This document shows positions 16,840 through 25,683 of a stretch of 64,000 nucleotides of DNA, piece after piece (the stretch's first letter is position 1; every line of letters starts with the position of its first letter). The notes below the pieces were generated by a model. That model made no database searches, was not told the origin of the DNA, and was given only the letters and a program-made list of their open reading frames with translations. The translations under genes and the position numbers were made by a program. This stretch comes from JBJXFE01 sp046153875 (GTDB lineage: Bacteria; Planctomycetota; Phycisphaerae; Phycisphaerales; UBA1924), in NCBI GenBank assembly GCA_046153875.1, contig JBJXFE010000073.1, positions 1 to 64,000 of the forward strand, read 5' to 3'.

Positions 16840-17463
16840 TCACGGCTCCGACGGCTTCACTTTGCGCTTCGCGCGGGCCTGCGCCAGGATCTGCCCGATC
16901 CGCGCCTGCCGATACTCCTCGTTGGTCCAGATCGACGCGACCCCCACCACCGGGGCCGGGGGCGGCAGCACGCTCTCGGCGGGCGTGACGGCCCGGGCCG
17001 CGTCGCCCGGCTGCGTCTGCGGGGCCCGCAGGTCCATCGCCAGGCTCGACCGCAGGAGCGACGGGGGCGGCGCCGCGGCCCGCGACGAATACTCCTCGGG
17101 CAGCGGCCCGATGTGGAACCGCGTGCCCGCCGGAATCTCGGCGATCGGGCCCCGGGGCGTGTTCACATACGACGATCGCGGGAAGACGGCCGTCACCGCC
17201 CCGCTGATCCGCAGGAACACCTCGCCCGAGCCGAAGGCGTCGGTGCGGGTGATCGCATACACGCGGTCGAACCCGAGCGGATGCCGCGGGTCTTTGGGCA
17301 TGACCCGCGTGTTCACGGACAAAGGGCCGGCGTCGCCGATGGCCGGCTCGATCGGCCGCGCACCGGCCGGCTGGGCGCGGGCCGGCGCGTTCATCAGCGC
17401 GACCACGAGCCCCGCGGCCGCGACGCGCCCGAATCCGCCCTCGATGGACCGCCTCAGCGCCAT
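16840..17463 (-). CDS. Secreted protein of unknown function
   Basis: A 207-residue protein that I do not recognise. An N-terminal signal peptide (about residues 1-30, ending near APARAQ) predicts export. The middle part (about 45-120) looks like a beta-rich domain with NTRVMPKDPRHPLGFDRVYAI and IPAGTRFHIGPLP. The C-terminal 30 residues form a basic helix (EEYRQARIGQILAQARAKRKVKP). It starts three bases after the stop of the TonB-like gene and precedes the BamE-like lipoprotein, so an envelope role is likely. Confidence 0.7.
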   Translation of the reverse strand: MALRRSIEGGFGRVAAAGLVVALMNAPARAQPAGARPIEPAIGDAGPLSVNTRVMPKDPRHPLGFDRVYAITRTDAFGSGEVFLRISGAVTAVFPRSSYVNTPRGPIAEIPAGTRFHIGPLPEEYSSRAAAPPPSLLRSSLAMDLRAPQTQPGDAARAVTPAESVLPPPAPVVGVASIWTNEEYRQARIGQILAQARAKRKVKPSEP

Positions 17464-17466
17464 GAC

Positions 17467-18435
17467 TCAACTCAACAGGATAACACGCACCCGGATGGTC
17501 ACACCCGCCTCCGGATCGTCGGGCGGGAGCCGATCCAGTGCCTCCCCGCGCGCCGTCCACAGAAAGATCGCGGAGAGCAGCGGCTCGTCCACGTCCTGGA
17601 ACCCGCTCCCGAACACGACGGCCCCGTCGCTCAGGAACCCCGCCCGGCGGACGGACCCATCGCGCCCGAACGTGATCTGCACCACGGGGTTGGCCGGCGA
17701 TCGGGTCAGCTGGGTCACCCGCGACCAACGCGGGCGGCGGGTCTGTATCTCCAGTCCTTCCGCCGCCAACACGCGCCCCGGCGCCACGCTCGGGGCGTCG
17801 CGCAGCGCGGACGCGATCGACTCCTTGTCCGTCACAACCGCGGCGCGCGCGTCGGACTGGTCGGAGGCCGATCCGCGAGGCCGGGCCCGTGCGGCGAGCG
17901 ACGGAACGGCGTCGGTCGTCGGCGCGGAGACTGCGCCGGGCGGCGCGCTCGGATCGGGCGGCGTCCGGTCGTCCGCCCGCGCGGATTCGGGCAGCCCTTC
18001 GATCGCCGCGGACAGCGCATCGGCCAGCGCCAGAACTGCCGCCCGCGCCGAATCGATGGCGCGCAGGGCCGCCACGGCGGTTCGGCGATCCGCGATCGGG
18101 GGCGGCGGCGCGGACGTGTCGGCCGCGCCCTCGTCACCCGCCTCCGGGTTCGCTTCCGGCGCGAGCGCCATCGCCGACTGCTCGACCTCGGACTCGGGCC
18201 CGCCATGCTCCGTCGCGGATTCGAATCCGAGCCAGTTCACGGCGACGGCGTCGGAATGCTCGATGCCCAACGGGATCGGGTCGGCCACGGCGCGAGCCCG
18301 GGCGTCGCCACCCGGCAGGTCGGCGGGCCCGCCGATCACCGCCCTCGACAACAGCGTCGCGGCCACGAGATGAAGCACGGCACTGGCCGCCAGGCTGATC
18401 CCGAGCACGGCGTGATGGCCATTGGCTTGGAGCAT
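17467..18435 (-). CDS. TonB-like single-span membrane protein
   Basis: A 322-residue protein with one hydrophobic segment near the N-terminus (about residues 10-32), a long low-complexity periplasmic stretch rich in Ala, Pro, Asp and Ser (about 75-215), and a compact C-terminal domain (about 240-322) containing PVVQITFGRDGSVRRAGF. This order matches TonB-type energy transducers or TolA-like linkers, and the C-terminal domain resembles the TonB C-terminal fold. No ExbB/ExbD genes are nearby, and the linker is not the classic Glu-Pro/Lys-Pro repeat, so TonB function is unproven. ATG 18435 is used; the ribosome binding site is weak. Confidence 0.55.
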   Translation of the reverse strand: MLQANGHHAVLGISLAASAVLHLVAATLLSRAVIGGPADLPGGDARARAVADPIPLGIEHSDAVAVNWLGFESATEHGGPESEVEQSAMALAPEANPEAGDEGAADTSAPPPPIADRRTAVAALRAIDSARAAVLALADALSAAIEGLPESARADDRTPPDPSAPPGAVSAPTTDAVPSLAARARPRGSASDQSDARAAVVTDKESIASALRDAPSVAPGRVLAAEGLEIQTRRPRWSRVTQLTRSPANPVVQITFGRDGSVRRAGFLSDGAVVFGSGFQDVDEPLLSAIFLWTARGEALDRLPPDDPEAGVTIRVRVILLS

Positions 18436-18576
18436 CGGGCTTCCCAACGGGTGATCTCGCCGGTTTGTACCGCGGCATGGGACGATATGCTGGCGGGGTA
18501 GTCGCCTCCCGCGACACCTAGGTCCCGCGGCGAACAGAATCCGAGCCCGCCCGGGCTCACCCCCAAGGATCCCACG

Positions 18577-19776
18577 ATGCTCACCCGCGCGGCACTGGCC
18601 CTCGTTCTCCTCGCGGGGTTCACCGCGCGCGACGCCGCTCCGGCCCAGGCCCAGTCGCCCGCTGTTCCGGCTGTCGGCTCGCTCAAGCCGGGCGATCCCG
18701 CGCCGCCTCTCGGCGTATCGACCTGGCTCAAGGGCGAACCCGTCCCGGCGTTCGAGCCGGGGAAAACGTACGTCATCATGCTCGCCGCCACCTGGACCCC
18801 GTTGTTCCGCGAGGGAATCGCCGGGCTTAACGCGGTGAACCGCCGGCTGAGCGATCGCGGCGTGAAACTCGTGGTCGTCAGCGTGTACGAGAACTCGCGG
18901 ACGGCCGCGGAGACCTTCGCGAAGCTGCGCGGGCAAGGGATCGAGTTCTCGTTCGGCGTGGACGACGTTCCCGCCCCGCCCGCCGGGAGGCCCGACGACC
19001 GTGAGTGGGCCTCCAACCACGGACGCACCGCGGTGTCGTGGCTCCGCGCGGCCGGGCGGGACACGCTCCCCGCGGCGTTCATCGTCGATGCCCGCGGCAG
19101 GCTCGCGTGGTTCGGGCACCCGACCTATCCGCGCGGCGAAACCGAGGAAGCGGTGCGGCTCGTGCTGGGCGGAGAGCTCACGCCCGACAAGGCCGCCGAG
19201 ATCTCCCGCTGGTACCAGGAACGGCAGCAACGCTTCGAGGCCGCGGAGGCGAAGCTCCGCACGTCCACGGCCCGGCGCGACCACAAGACGGCGTCCGAGG
19301 CGGTGGGCGAGCTGATCGAGATCGCCGAGCCCCACGAGCGGTCGGGGCTGTACGCGCTGCGGATGCAGATTCTGCTGACCCACCTGAGCGATGAGAGAGG
19401 GGCGAAGAAGCTCGCCGAGGACGCCCTTGAGGGCCCGCACAAGGGCGACCCGCAGGTGCTCAACGCGGTCGCCTGGACGATGATGGATGCGGTCGGCGTG
19501 GCCAAGCGCGACTACGCCCTGGCGCAGAGACTGGCCGAGGAGGCCGACCGGCTCGCCGAGCACAAGATCGCGCCCATCATCGGGACGCTCGCGCGGGCGC
19601 ACTTCGAACAGGGAAAGCTGGACGAGGCGATCGAGATTCAGACCAGGGCGATCGAGCTCCAGAAGCGGATCGTGGCCGAGTTCCCCGACTATGTGAATCA
19701 GAAAACGCTGCTGGGCGTCATGGAGGATGGCCTGCGCCGCTACACGGAAGCCAGGGCCAAAAAGGGGGGCGGGTGA
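18577..19776 (+). CDS. TlpA/thioredoxin-like protein lacking CxxC, with C-terminal TPR region
   Basis: A 399-residue exported protein with a signal peptide ending near PAQAQ (about residue 26). Residues about 40-205 follow the TlpA/AhpC thioredoxin-like fold. At the redox site, where relatives have W-C-x-x-C, this protein has ATWTPLFREGI, so both cysteines are missing and it cannot be a normal disulfide reductase. Residues about 205-395 are helical with tetratricopeptide-like repeats (HFEQGKLDEAIEIQTRAIEL). It is probably a periplasmic binding or scaffold protein. The ATG is preceded by AAGG. Confidence 0.8.
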   Translation: MLTRAALALVLLAGFTARDAAPAQAQSPAVPAVGSLKPGDPAPPLGVSTWLKGEPVPAFEPGKTYVIMLAATWTPLFREGIAGLNAVNRRLSDRGVKLVVVSVYENSRTAAETFAKLRGQGIEFSFGVDDVPAPPAGRPDDREWASNHGRTAVSWLRAAGRDTLPAAFIVDARGRLAWFGHPTYPRGETEEAVRLVLGGELTPDKAAEISRWYQERQQRFEAAEAKLRTSTARRDHKTASEAVGELIEIAEPHERSGLYALRMQILLTHLSDERGAKKLAEDALEGPHKGDPQVLNAVAWTMMDAVGVAKRDYALAQRLAEEADRLAEHKIAPIIGTLARAHFEQGKLDEAIEIQTRAIELQKRIVAEFPDYVNQKTLLGVMEDGLRRYTEARAKKGGG

Positions 19777-19783
19777 TCGAGGT

Positions 19784-21025
19784 CTACACCGCGCGACGCG
19801 ATTCACGCCGCGGGAGCGCATAACTCCGCCCGCCCCATTCGATCGCGTGCCCGCGGCGGAGCGTCCGCGCCGCACCCGACAGCAGACCGCCGACGAGCCA
19901 CGACCCCGCAATGAAGCCCGGGACGGCCCACAGCGGCATCCGCCCGAGCCTGTAGAGGGCGGCCAGCACCACCGCGAAGACGCCCAGGGCCGTCAGCGAG
20001 AGCGCCACGCTGATCCCCGGCGTATCACGCACGAGCACGGGCGCCCCGCTCGCGGTGATGGCCGCGTTGGCGGCCACCGCCAGCGGCAGCAGGCACCCGA
20101 AGACGCGCGGGCGCCACGCGTACCGGGCGAGACGGTCGGGCCTGCGGCTGGACAGCTCGATGAAGATGCGTGTCCACCCGCGCCGGAACTCACCCCACGA
20201 GCTGTACATCCGGCACGTCAGCATCCCGTCCGCGAGGAAGACCCCCGCGGGCCGATGCTGGCGCGCGATGAGGCGGGCCAGCGCCAGGTCCTCCAGGAGC
20301 GCGCCCCGGGCCGCCTCATGCCCGCCGATCGCGTCGTAGGCGGCCCTGGTGAACATCATGAACTGCCCGTTGGCGAAGGCCTTGCGCCGCGTCGCCTTCG
20401 CGGCCCGGCGCAGCGGGTACTGCGTCACGGTCTCGAGCATCGCCGCGGGCTGCACGAACAACTCGTACCACCGGCGCGCGGAGAGCGTGCTCAGCAACGA
20501 GAGAAGGTCCAGCCCGCGGGCCCGCATCAGCGCGACCGCGGCCCGCACGCACCCGGGGGCGAAGACGGTGTCCGCGTCCGTGAACGCGAGCACCTCCGCG
20601 TCGCGCGCCCCCGCGGCGTCCCGCACGCCCCGCCACACCGCGTGGACTTTTCCGGCCCAGTCGTCGGGGCACGACGCGACCTCGATGACCTCGAAGCGCG
20701 CGTCGCCGGCGACCCGCTCGCGGACGACTACCGGTGTCGCGTCGGTGCACCGGTCCAGCACGATCACCACCCGCAGCGCGGAGTAGTCCTGGGCCTTGAT
20801 CGAGTCGATGAACCGCCCCACCGCCGCCACCTCGTTGTGCGCGGGGACCACCAGGCACGCGCGCGGCGTCGCCGGGTCGCGCTCGGCCAGCCGCAGCCCC
20901 GCGCGGGCGGTCGGCACCGCCACCATCGTCCGGATGACGTGGAAGAGCCCGACGGACCAGTAGATGAGCAGCACCACCGCGGCGCTGTCCAGGAGCAGCG
21001 CCGCGATCTCCGGGGCCTGGGGCAT
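19784..21025 (-). CDS. Glycosyltransferase family 2, membrane-associated (HpnB/CrtQ-like)
   Basis: A 413-residue GT2 enzyme. One N-terminal transmembrane segment (about 8-30) precedes the GT-A domain: VVPAHNE, VIVLDRCTDAT, DWAGKVHAV, FTDADT (the DxD-like metal site), FANGQFMMFTRAAYDAIGGH, and EDLALARLIAR. Two or three C-terminal membrane helices follow. The order of motifs resembles hopanoid-associated HpnB and carotenoid glycosyltransferases. The acceptor is unknown. The gene converges on the TlpA-like gene with a 7-base gap. A TATCGT box lies seven bases before the ATG with no Shine-Dalgarno sequence. Confidence 0.85.
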   Translation of the reverse strand: MPQAPEIAALLLDSAAVVLLIYWSVGLFHVIRTMVAVPTARAGLRLAERDPATPRACLVVPAHNEVAAVGRFIDSIKAQDYSALRVVIVLDRCTDATPVVVRERVAGDARFEVIEVASCPDDWAGKVHAVWRGVRDAAGARDAEVLAFTDADTVFAPGCVRAAVALMRARGLDLLSLLSTLSARRWYELFVQPAAMLETVTQYPLRRAAKATRRKAFANGQFMMFTRAAYDAIGGHEAARGALLEDLALARLIARQHRPAGVFLADGMLTCRMYSSWGEFRRGWTRIFIELSSRRPDRLARYAWRPRVFGCLLPLAVAANAAITASGAPVLVRDTPGISVALSLTALGVFAVVLAALYRLGRMPLWAVPGFIAGSWLVGGLLSGAARTLRRGHAIEWGGRSYALPRRESRRAV

Positions 21026-21032
21026 GGGGCCA

Positions 21033-21038
21033 ACGATA
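21033..21038 (-). promoter_or_regulatory. TATCGT box, candidate -10 of leaderless GT2 transcript
   Basis: TATCGT on the minus strand ends seven bases before the ATG at 21025. It stands back to back with the plus-strand TAGAAT at 21054-21059 in the 129-base divergent gap. Confidence 0.4.
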
Positions 21039-21053
21039 GGAACGCGCGCCCCG

Positions 21054-21059
21054 TAGAAT
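21054..21059 (+). promoter_or_regulatory. TAGAAT box upstream of the NAD(P)HX epimerase gene
   Basis: TAGAAT is followed after five bases by GTG at 21065, which is in frame with the epimerase. Transcription would begin at or next to that GTG, so it may be the real leaderless start of a protein 30 residues longer. Confidence 0.4.
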
Positions 21060-21154
21060 CGCGCGTGACGCCCCGACGCACCACCGACCCCGACCCCACC
21101 CACGGACGACCGGGCGTCCATCCGACGAACGACGACCCCGGCGGGAACGGAGCG

Positions 21155-21925
21155 ATGGTCTTCACCCGGGCCGCCGCCCGTGACGTGGACCGCCTGGCCG
21201 CGGACGAGTTCGGGATTCCGTCGATCCTCCTCATGGAGAACGCGGCCGCCCACGCCGCGGACACCGCCCTGGACATGCTCGCGGACCGCGGCGGGCGCGC
21301 CCTCATCGCGTGCGGCCCCGGGAACAACGGCGGCGACGGGCTGGCGATCGCCCGGCACCTGGCCAACGCCGGCGTCGAACCCGTCGTCGTGCTTTCGGCA
21401 CCGGGCGACCGGTACACGGGCGACGCCGCGATCAACCTCGGCATCACCGCCCGCATGGGGCTCGTCATCGAAACCATCAGCCCGGCCGATCCGGGCGGAT
21501 CGTTCCGGGCGATTGTCCGGCGGGTCGGCCGCCCCGGGATCGTGATCGACGCGCTGCTGGGCACGGGGCTCGACCGGTACGTGCGCGAGCCGATCGCGTC
21601 GATGATCGAGCAGGTCAACGCGCTGGGCGCGGCCGGGGTCCCCGTGCTCGCCGTGGACATCCCCTCCGGGCTCGACGCCGACACGGGCGCGCCGCTGGGC
21701 CCGGCGGTGCGCGCCTCGACCACCGTGACCTTCGTCGGGCTCAAAGCCGGGTTCCTCGCGCTCGCGGCGCAGGACTACGTCGGCGACGTGGTCGTGGCGG
21801 ACATCGGCGTCCCCCGTGTTCTCCTGGAACGGCTCGGCCGCCCGCTCCGCGACGCCCTGCCGCACGACGAGCCCCCGCGCCCGCCCCGGCGCGCCCCGGT
21901 CACGGATCGACGCCGCCGGGGTTGA
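21155..21925 (+). CDS. nnrE: NAD(P)H-hydrate epimerase (YjeF N-terminal domain)
   Basis: A 256-residue enzyme that interconverts the R and S forms of hydrated NAD(P)H so that the repair dehydratase can act. Motifs are LLMENAAAHAAD near the N-terminus, CGPGNNGGDGLAIARHL (nucleotide and phosphate site), VIDALLGTGL, and VDIPSGLDADTG with the catalytic acid region. Only the epimerase half is present; no dehydratase domain follows. The ATG has GGAG seven bases upstream. An in-frame GTG at 21065 behind TAGAAT is a strong alternative. Downstream lies the bifunctional nuclease gene (58-base gap). Confidence 0.9.
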   Translation: MVFTRAAARDVDRLAADEFGIPSILLMENAAAHAADTALDMLADRGGRALIACGPGNNGGDGLAIARHLANAGVEPVVVLSAPGDRYTGDAAINLGITARMGLVIETISPADPGGSFRAIVRRVGRPGIVIDALLGTGLDRYVREPIASMIEQVNALGAAGVPVLAVDIPSGLDADTGAPLGPAVRASTTVTFVGLKAGFLALAAQDYVGDVVVADIGVPRVLLERLGRPLRDALPHDEPPRPPRRAPVTDRRRRG

Positions 21926-21983
21926 CTGGCCGCACCCTCCGCGCCACGATCAGGTGTTCCCGCACCGAGGGGGAGGTCCGCTC

Positions 21984-22442
21984 ATGGCTGTACGCATGGA
22001 GCTGTCCCGGATCCTGATCCGCGAGCTCAACGACATGCAGATCATCGAGCTCCGCGAGGCCGGCGGGGACGGTGCCGAGGAATCCCCCACCGACGCCGCC
22101 TCACCGAACGGCCACAAGAAACGCACGTTCCCCATCGTCATCGGGCTGCCCGAGGCTCAGGCGATCGAGCGGCGTCTCAAGGGCATCGCCATCAAGCGCC
22201 CCCAGACCCACGACCTGCTCGGGAACATCATCAAGGCCTTCGGCGGCACGCTCGAATCCATCACCATCAACGACCTGGCGGACCATACGTTCTTTGCCCG
22301 GCTCGACATCCGCCTCGGCGACGGGCGGGTGATCGAGGTGGACTCGCGACCGAGCGACGCCATCGCACTGGGCATCGCCAACGACGTGCCGATCCTCGTC
22401 GAAGCGCACGTGCTTGACGCGGCCGTCAACGAGCAGCCGTGA
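21984..22442 (+). CDS. Bifunctional nuclease domain (BFN/DUF151) protein
   Basis: A 152-residue protein of the BFN family, whose plant members show both DNase and RNase activity. It begins MAVRMELSRILIREL, then has PIVIGLPEAQAIERRL, RPQTHDLLGNIIKAFGG, FFARLDI, and the conserved acidic motif EVDSRPSDAIALG (about 118-130), which is the most diagnostic part. A short polar loop (about 28-45) is inserted early. The ATG follows a strong GGGGGAGG site. Its stop overlaps the GTG of truD, suggesting coupled expression with an RNA-modifying enzyme. Confidence 0.9.
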   Translation: MAVRMELSRILIRELNDMQIIELREAGGDGAEESPTDAASPNGHKKRTFPIVIGLPEAQAIERRLKGIAIKRPQTHDLLGNIIKAFGGTLESITINDLADHTFFARLDIRLGDGRVIEVDSRPSDAIALGIANDVPILVEAHVLDAAVNEQP

Positions 22443-23833
22443 CCCCACCACCGCCTCCCGACGCGGACGGTCCGGCAACCGGTACACCATCCGGATCGTT
22501 GCGCCAGGCCCCCACCGACCTCGGGACGCACGTCGTCCCGGTCTCACCGCTCACCGCGGACCTGCCCGGGGTCGGCGGGCGCCTGCGCGAGCGCCCCGAG
22601 GACTTCTTCGTCGAGGAGCAGCCGCTCTACACCCCGTGCGGCGACGGCGAGCACGTCTACCTGTTCGTCGAGCGCCGCAACCTCTCGACGCTGGACGTCG
22701 CCCGTCGGCTGGCCCGTCACTTCGGCGTGCGCGACTCCGCCGTGGGGTTCGCGGGGCTCAAGGACAAGCGGGCCGTCACGCGCCAGGTGTTCTCCATCCA
22801 CACGCCCGGCAAGGCGCTGGAGGACTTCCCCTCGATCCGCGACGAGCGCCTGACGGTGCTCTGGGCGGACCGCCACGCGAACAAACTCCGCCGCGGGCAC
22901 CTGGCCGGCAACCGCTTCTCGATCCGCATCCGCGGCGTGGAGCCGACGAAGGTGCTCGTCGCGCGTGCGACGCTCGACCGGCTCGCCCGCGTCGGCGTGC
23001 CCAACCGCATCGGCGAGCAGCGGTTCGGGTACATGGGGCGCAACCACCTGATCGGGCGCGCCATCGTCATCGCGGACTGGCGGGCCGCCCTCGACGCGCT
23101 GCTCTCGCCCGACCCCGCGGTCCACGACGGACAGCGCGACGCACGCGAGCTTTACGCACGCGGCGAGTTCGACGACGCCCGGCGCGCGTTCGCCCCGGCC
23201 TCGCGCACCGAGCGCCGCGTCCTGGACGCCCTCGCGCGCGGCGCGACGCCCGAGCGAGCCGTGCGGGCGATCGACCGCATGGAAGCCGGGTTCTTCCTCA
23301 CCGCGTTCCAGTCGGCGGTATTCAACGCGGTGCTCGACCGGCGCATCGCCGCCGGCGCGCTCGGCACGCTCGCCGCCGGCGACGTGGCGATGAAGCACGT
23401 CAACCGCGCCCCGTTCACGGTCTGCGAAGAAACCCTCGCCGAGCCGGGGTTCGCAGAGCGGCTCGCGCGCTTCGAGATCAGCCCCTCCGGGCCCATGTGG
23501 GGGGTGTCCATGCTGCGAGCATCGGGCCCAACCAACGACACCGAGATCGCCGCCCTGCACGCCTTCGGCGTATCGGAAGCGGACGTGACCCAGACCGAGC
23601 GACGGAGCCTCCCCCTGCCCGGCGAGCGCCGCCCGCTGCGCGTCCCCCTGACCGACCCGGACGTCGAAGGCGGGATGGACGAGCACGGCCCCTACGTCCG
23701 CGTCGCGTTCGACCTGCCGCGCGGGGCGTTCGCGACCACCGTGCTGCGCGAGATCATGAAGCCGCAGCACACGGGCTCGCCGGCCGATGACGGTGAAGGG
23801 CCCGACGAGGAACCCGACCCCGACGTGCATTGA
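22439..23833 (+). CDS. truD: tRNA pseudouridine(13) synthase TruD
   Basis: A 464-residue enzyme that makes pseudouridine at tRNA position 13. Catalytic Asp109 is in GLKDKRAVTRQ. RRGHLAGNRFSIRIRG and PNRIGEQRFGYMGRNH are further TruD signatures, followed by the TRUD insertion domain and the FFLTAFQSAVFN helix. The first 40 residues are Pro/Thr-rich and not part of the fold. The GTG start overlaps the upstream TGA (GTGA). Length is somewhat above the 350 of E. coli TruD, in line with many other bacterial and archaeal members. Confidence 0.94.
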   Translation: MTPPPPPDADGPATGTPSGSLRQAPTDLGTHVVPVSPLTADLPGVGGRLRERPEDFFVEEQPLYTPCGDGEHVYLFVERRNLSTLDVARRLARHFGVRDSAVGFAGLKDKRAVTRQVFSIHTPGKALEDFPSIRDERLTVLWADRHANKLRRGHLAGNRFSIRIRGVEPTKVLVARATLDRLARVGVPNRIGEQRFGYMGRNHLIGRAIVIADWRAALDALLSPDPAVHDGQRDARELYARGEFDDARRAFAPASRTERRVLDALARGATPERAVRAIDRMEAGFFLTAFQSAVFNAVLDRRIAAGALGTLAAGDVAMKHVNRAPFTVCEETLAEPGFAERLARFEISPSGPMWGVSMLRASGPTNDTEIAALHAFGVSEADVTQTERRSLPLPGERRPLRVPLTDPDVEGGMDEHGPYVRVAFDLPRGAFATTVLREIMKPQHTGSPADDGEGPDEEPDPDVH

Positions 23834-23884
23834 CGGACGGACGCAGGCGAACGGGCCCGAAGCCCATACCACCGAAAGCACCGC

Positions 23885-24556
23885 ATGGCGCAGGGACGCA
23901 TCAGCCTGGTCTGCTTCGACATCGGGGGCGTGCTGGTGAGGCACTGCCGCACGTGGGCGGAAGGGTGCCGGGCGGCCGGGCTGCCGCGGCACACGATCGC
24001 CGAGACCCCGGAGAAGCAGGACGCCCGTCGGGCCGCCTCGCGCCTGCACGTCACCGGGGCGATCGACCACGCGGAGTTCTGCGATCGGGTCAGCGTCCTG
24101 CTGGACGGGCTCTACTCGCCCGCCGACGTCGCGCGGGTCCATCACGCGTGGCTCGGCCCCGAATATGAGGGCGTCGGCGCGGTCGTGGCGAGACTCGTGA
24201 AGGCCGCACGCGCGGACACCGCGATCCTTTCGAACACCAACGACGCGCACTGGGCGCGGTTCGAGCCCGCGAACGGACCCTCGCGCGAGTACCCGACGAT
24301 CGGGCTCATCCGCCGGCGGCTCGCCAGCCACCTCATGCGGCTCGCCAAGCCCTCACCGGAGATCTTCCCCGCGTTCGAGCGCGCCGTCGCGCACAACGGG
24401 CATCCTTCGTCGATCCTGTTCCTGGACGACCTGCCCGAGAACATCGTCGCCGCCGCGGCGCGCGGGTGGACCGCGGAGCAGATCGACCACACGAAAGAAA
24501 CGGCCCCGCAGGTGGAGCGGGTGCTCGCGCGGCACGGGCTGATCCACGCCGCGTGA
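23885..24556 (+). CDS. HAD-like hydrolase
   Basis: A 223-residue haloacid-dehalogenase superfamily protein, probably a small-molecule phosphatase. The nucleophile is Asp12 in CFDIGGVLV. The +2 position is Gly rather than the usual Asp, as in the YihX subgroup, which is still active. Motif II is ILSNTND (Ser/Thr at about 115-120), and motif III/IV is KPSPEIF then LFLDDLPENI. A helical cap occupies residues 20-100. It is 51 bases after truD and could belong to that transcript. It converges on floA. Confidence 0.85.
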   Translation: MAQGRISLVCFDIGGVLVRHCRTWAEGCRAAGLPRHTIAETPEKQDARRAASRLHVTGAIDHAEFCDRVSVLLDGLYSPADVARVHHAWLGPEYEGVGAVVARLVKAARADTAILSNTNDAHWARFEPANGPSREYPTIGLIRRRLASHLMRLAKPSPEIFPAFERAVAHNGHPSSILFLDDLPENIVAAAARGWTAEQIDHTKETAPQVERVLARHGLIHAA

Positions 24557-24568
24557 CGCGCGGACCGG

Positions 24569-25570
24569 TCAGTGCTTGCCCGGCTGGCGTTCATCCCCGG
24601 CGATCGACGACCGCATGGTGGTATCCGCCTGCATGTTCTTCATGCGGTAGTAGTCCATGATGCCGAGGTTGCCGTTGCGGAAGGCCTCGGCCATCGCCTT
24701 GGGGACTTCGGCCTCGGCGAGGGTGACCAGGGCGCGGTTCTTCTGCACCTCGGCCTGGAACTCCTGCTCCTGGGCCATCGCCATGGCCCGCCGGCTCTCG
24801 GCGGCAGCCTGGGCCCGCTGCTTGTCGGCGTTGGCCTGATCGAGCTGGAGCTTGGCCCCGATGTTGTCGCCCACGTCGATGTCGGCGATGTCGATCGAGA
24901 GGATCTCGAACGCCGTGCCCGCGTCCAGACCCGACTCCATGACCGTCTTGGAGATTTCGTCCGGGTTCCCGAGCACCTGCTTGTGGTCCACAGCGGTGCC
25001 GATCGTCGAGACGATGCCCTGCCCGACGCGGGCGATGATCGTCTCTTCGGTGGCCCCGCCGACGAGGCGGCCGATGTTGGTGCGGACGGTCACGCGCGCC
25101 TTGACCTTGAGCTGGATGCCGTCCTTGGCGACGGCGTCGATCGTGGGGCGCGGGCCGCTCGGGGCGGGGCAGTCGATCACCTTGGGGTTCACCGACGTCT
25201 GCACCGCGTCGAGGATGTCGCGCCCGGCGAGGTCGATGGCCGTGGCGATGTTCCACGGCAGGTCGATCTTGGCCCCGCGGGCCGAGATCATCGCCGTGAT
25301 CACGTTCGGCACCCGCCCGCCCGCGAGGTAGTGCGTCTCGAGCGCATTGGTCCCGATGTCCAGCCCGGCCTTGACGGCCCGGATGCGGCTGTACACCACC
25401 GTGCGGATGTCCACCTTCCGCAGGCGCATCCCGATGATCTCGAGCAAGCCCACGTGGGCCTTGGACAGCAGCGCCTGGATGTACAGGCTGATGAACTGAC
25501 CGACGACCACCATCGCCACGATGATGAACAGAACGCCGACGGCCAGAGCGATCCACAGGACGTTATCCAT
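24569..25570 (-). CDS. floA: Flotillin-like protein FloA
   Basis: A 333-residue membrane-anchored SPFH scaffold protein that organises membrane microdomains. A hydrophobic N-terminus (about residues 5-27) is followed by the FloA-specific region AHVGLLEIIGMRLRKVD, THYLAGGRVPNVITAMISA, and VKARVTVRTNIGRLVGGATEETI. A C-terminal coiled coil rich in Ala/Glu/Gln (about 245-300) mediates assembly. The ATG follows GGGAGA. It lies downstream of two NfeD genes, the partner family of flotillins in B. subtilis (yqeZ-floA-yqfB and yuaF-floT). A TATACT box at 25625-25630 may give it a separate promoter. Confidence 0.95.
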   Translation of the reverse strand: MDNVLWIALAVGVLFIIVAMVVVGQFISLYIQALLSKAHVGLLEIIGMRLRKVDIRTVVYSRIRAVKAGLDIGTNALETHYLAGGRVPNVITAMISARGAKIDLPWNIATAIDLAGRDILDAVQTSVNPKVIDCPAPSGPRPTIDAVAKDGIQLKVKARVTVRTNIGRLVGGATEETIIARVGQGIVSTIGTAVDHKQVLGNPDEISKTVMESGLDAGTAFEILSIDIADIDVGDNIGAKLQLDQANADKQRAQAAAESRRAMAMAQEQEFQAEVQKNRALVTLAEAEVPKAMAEAFRNGNLGIMDYYRMKNMQADTTMRSSIAGDERQPGKH

Positions 25571-25624
25571 GATTCAGTCTCCCGGCGTGGCGGCGTGACA
25601 CCGCACGCGGCTCGGCACGGCACG

Positions 25625-25630
25625 AGTATA
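25625..25630 (-). promoter_or_regulatory. TATACT box, candidate -10 for floA
   Basis: TATACT on the minus strand is close to the TATAAT consensus and lies about 55 bases before the floA ATG, in the 113-base gap after the small NfeD gene. No TTGACA-like -35 is evident at 16-18 bases. Confidence 0.35.
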
Positions 25631-25683
25631 GAAAGCGCCGACGCGCACCGCGCGCCCGGAGCGCCGCCGCGACGAAAAAACCG

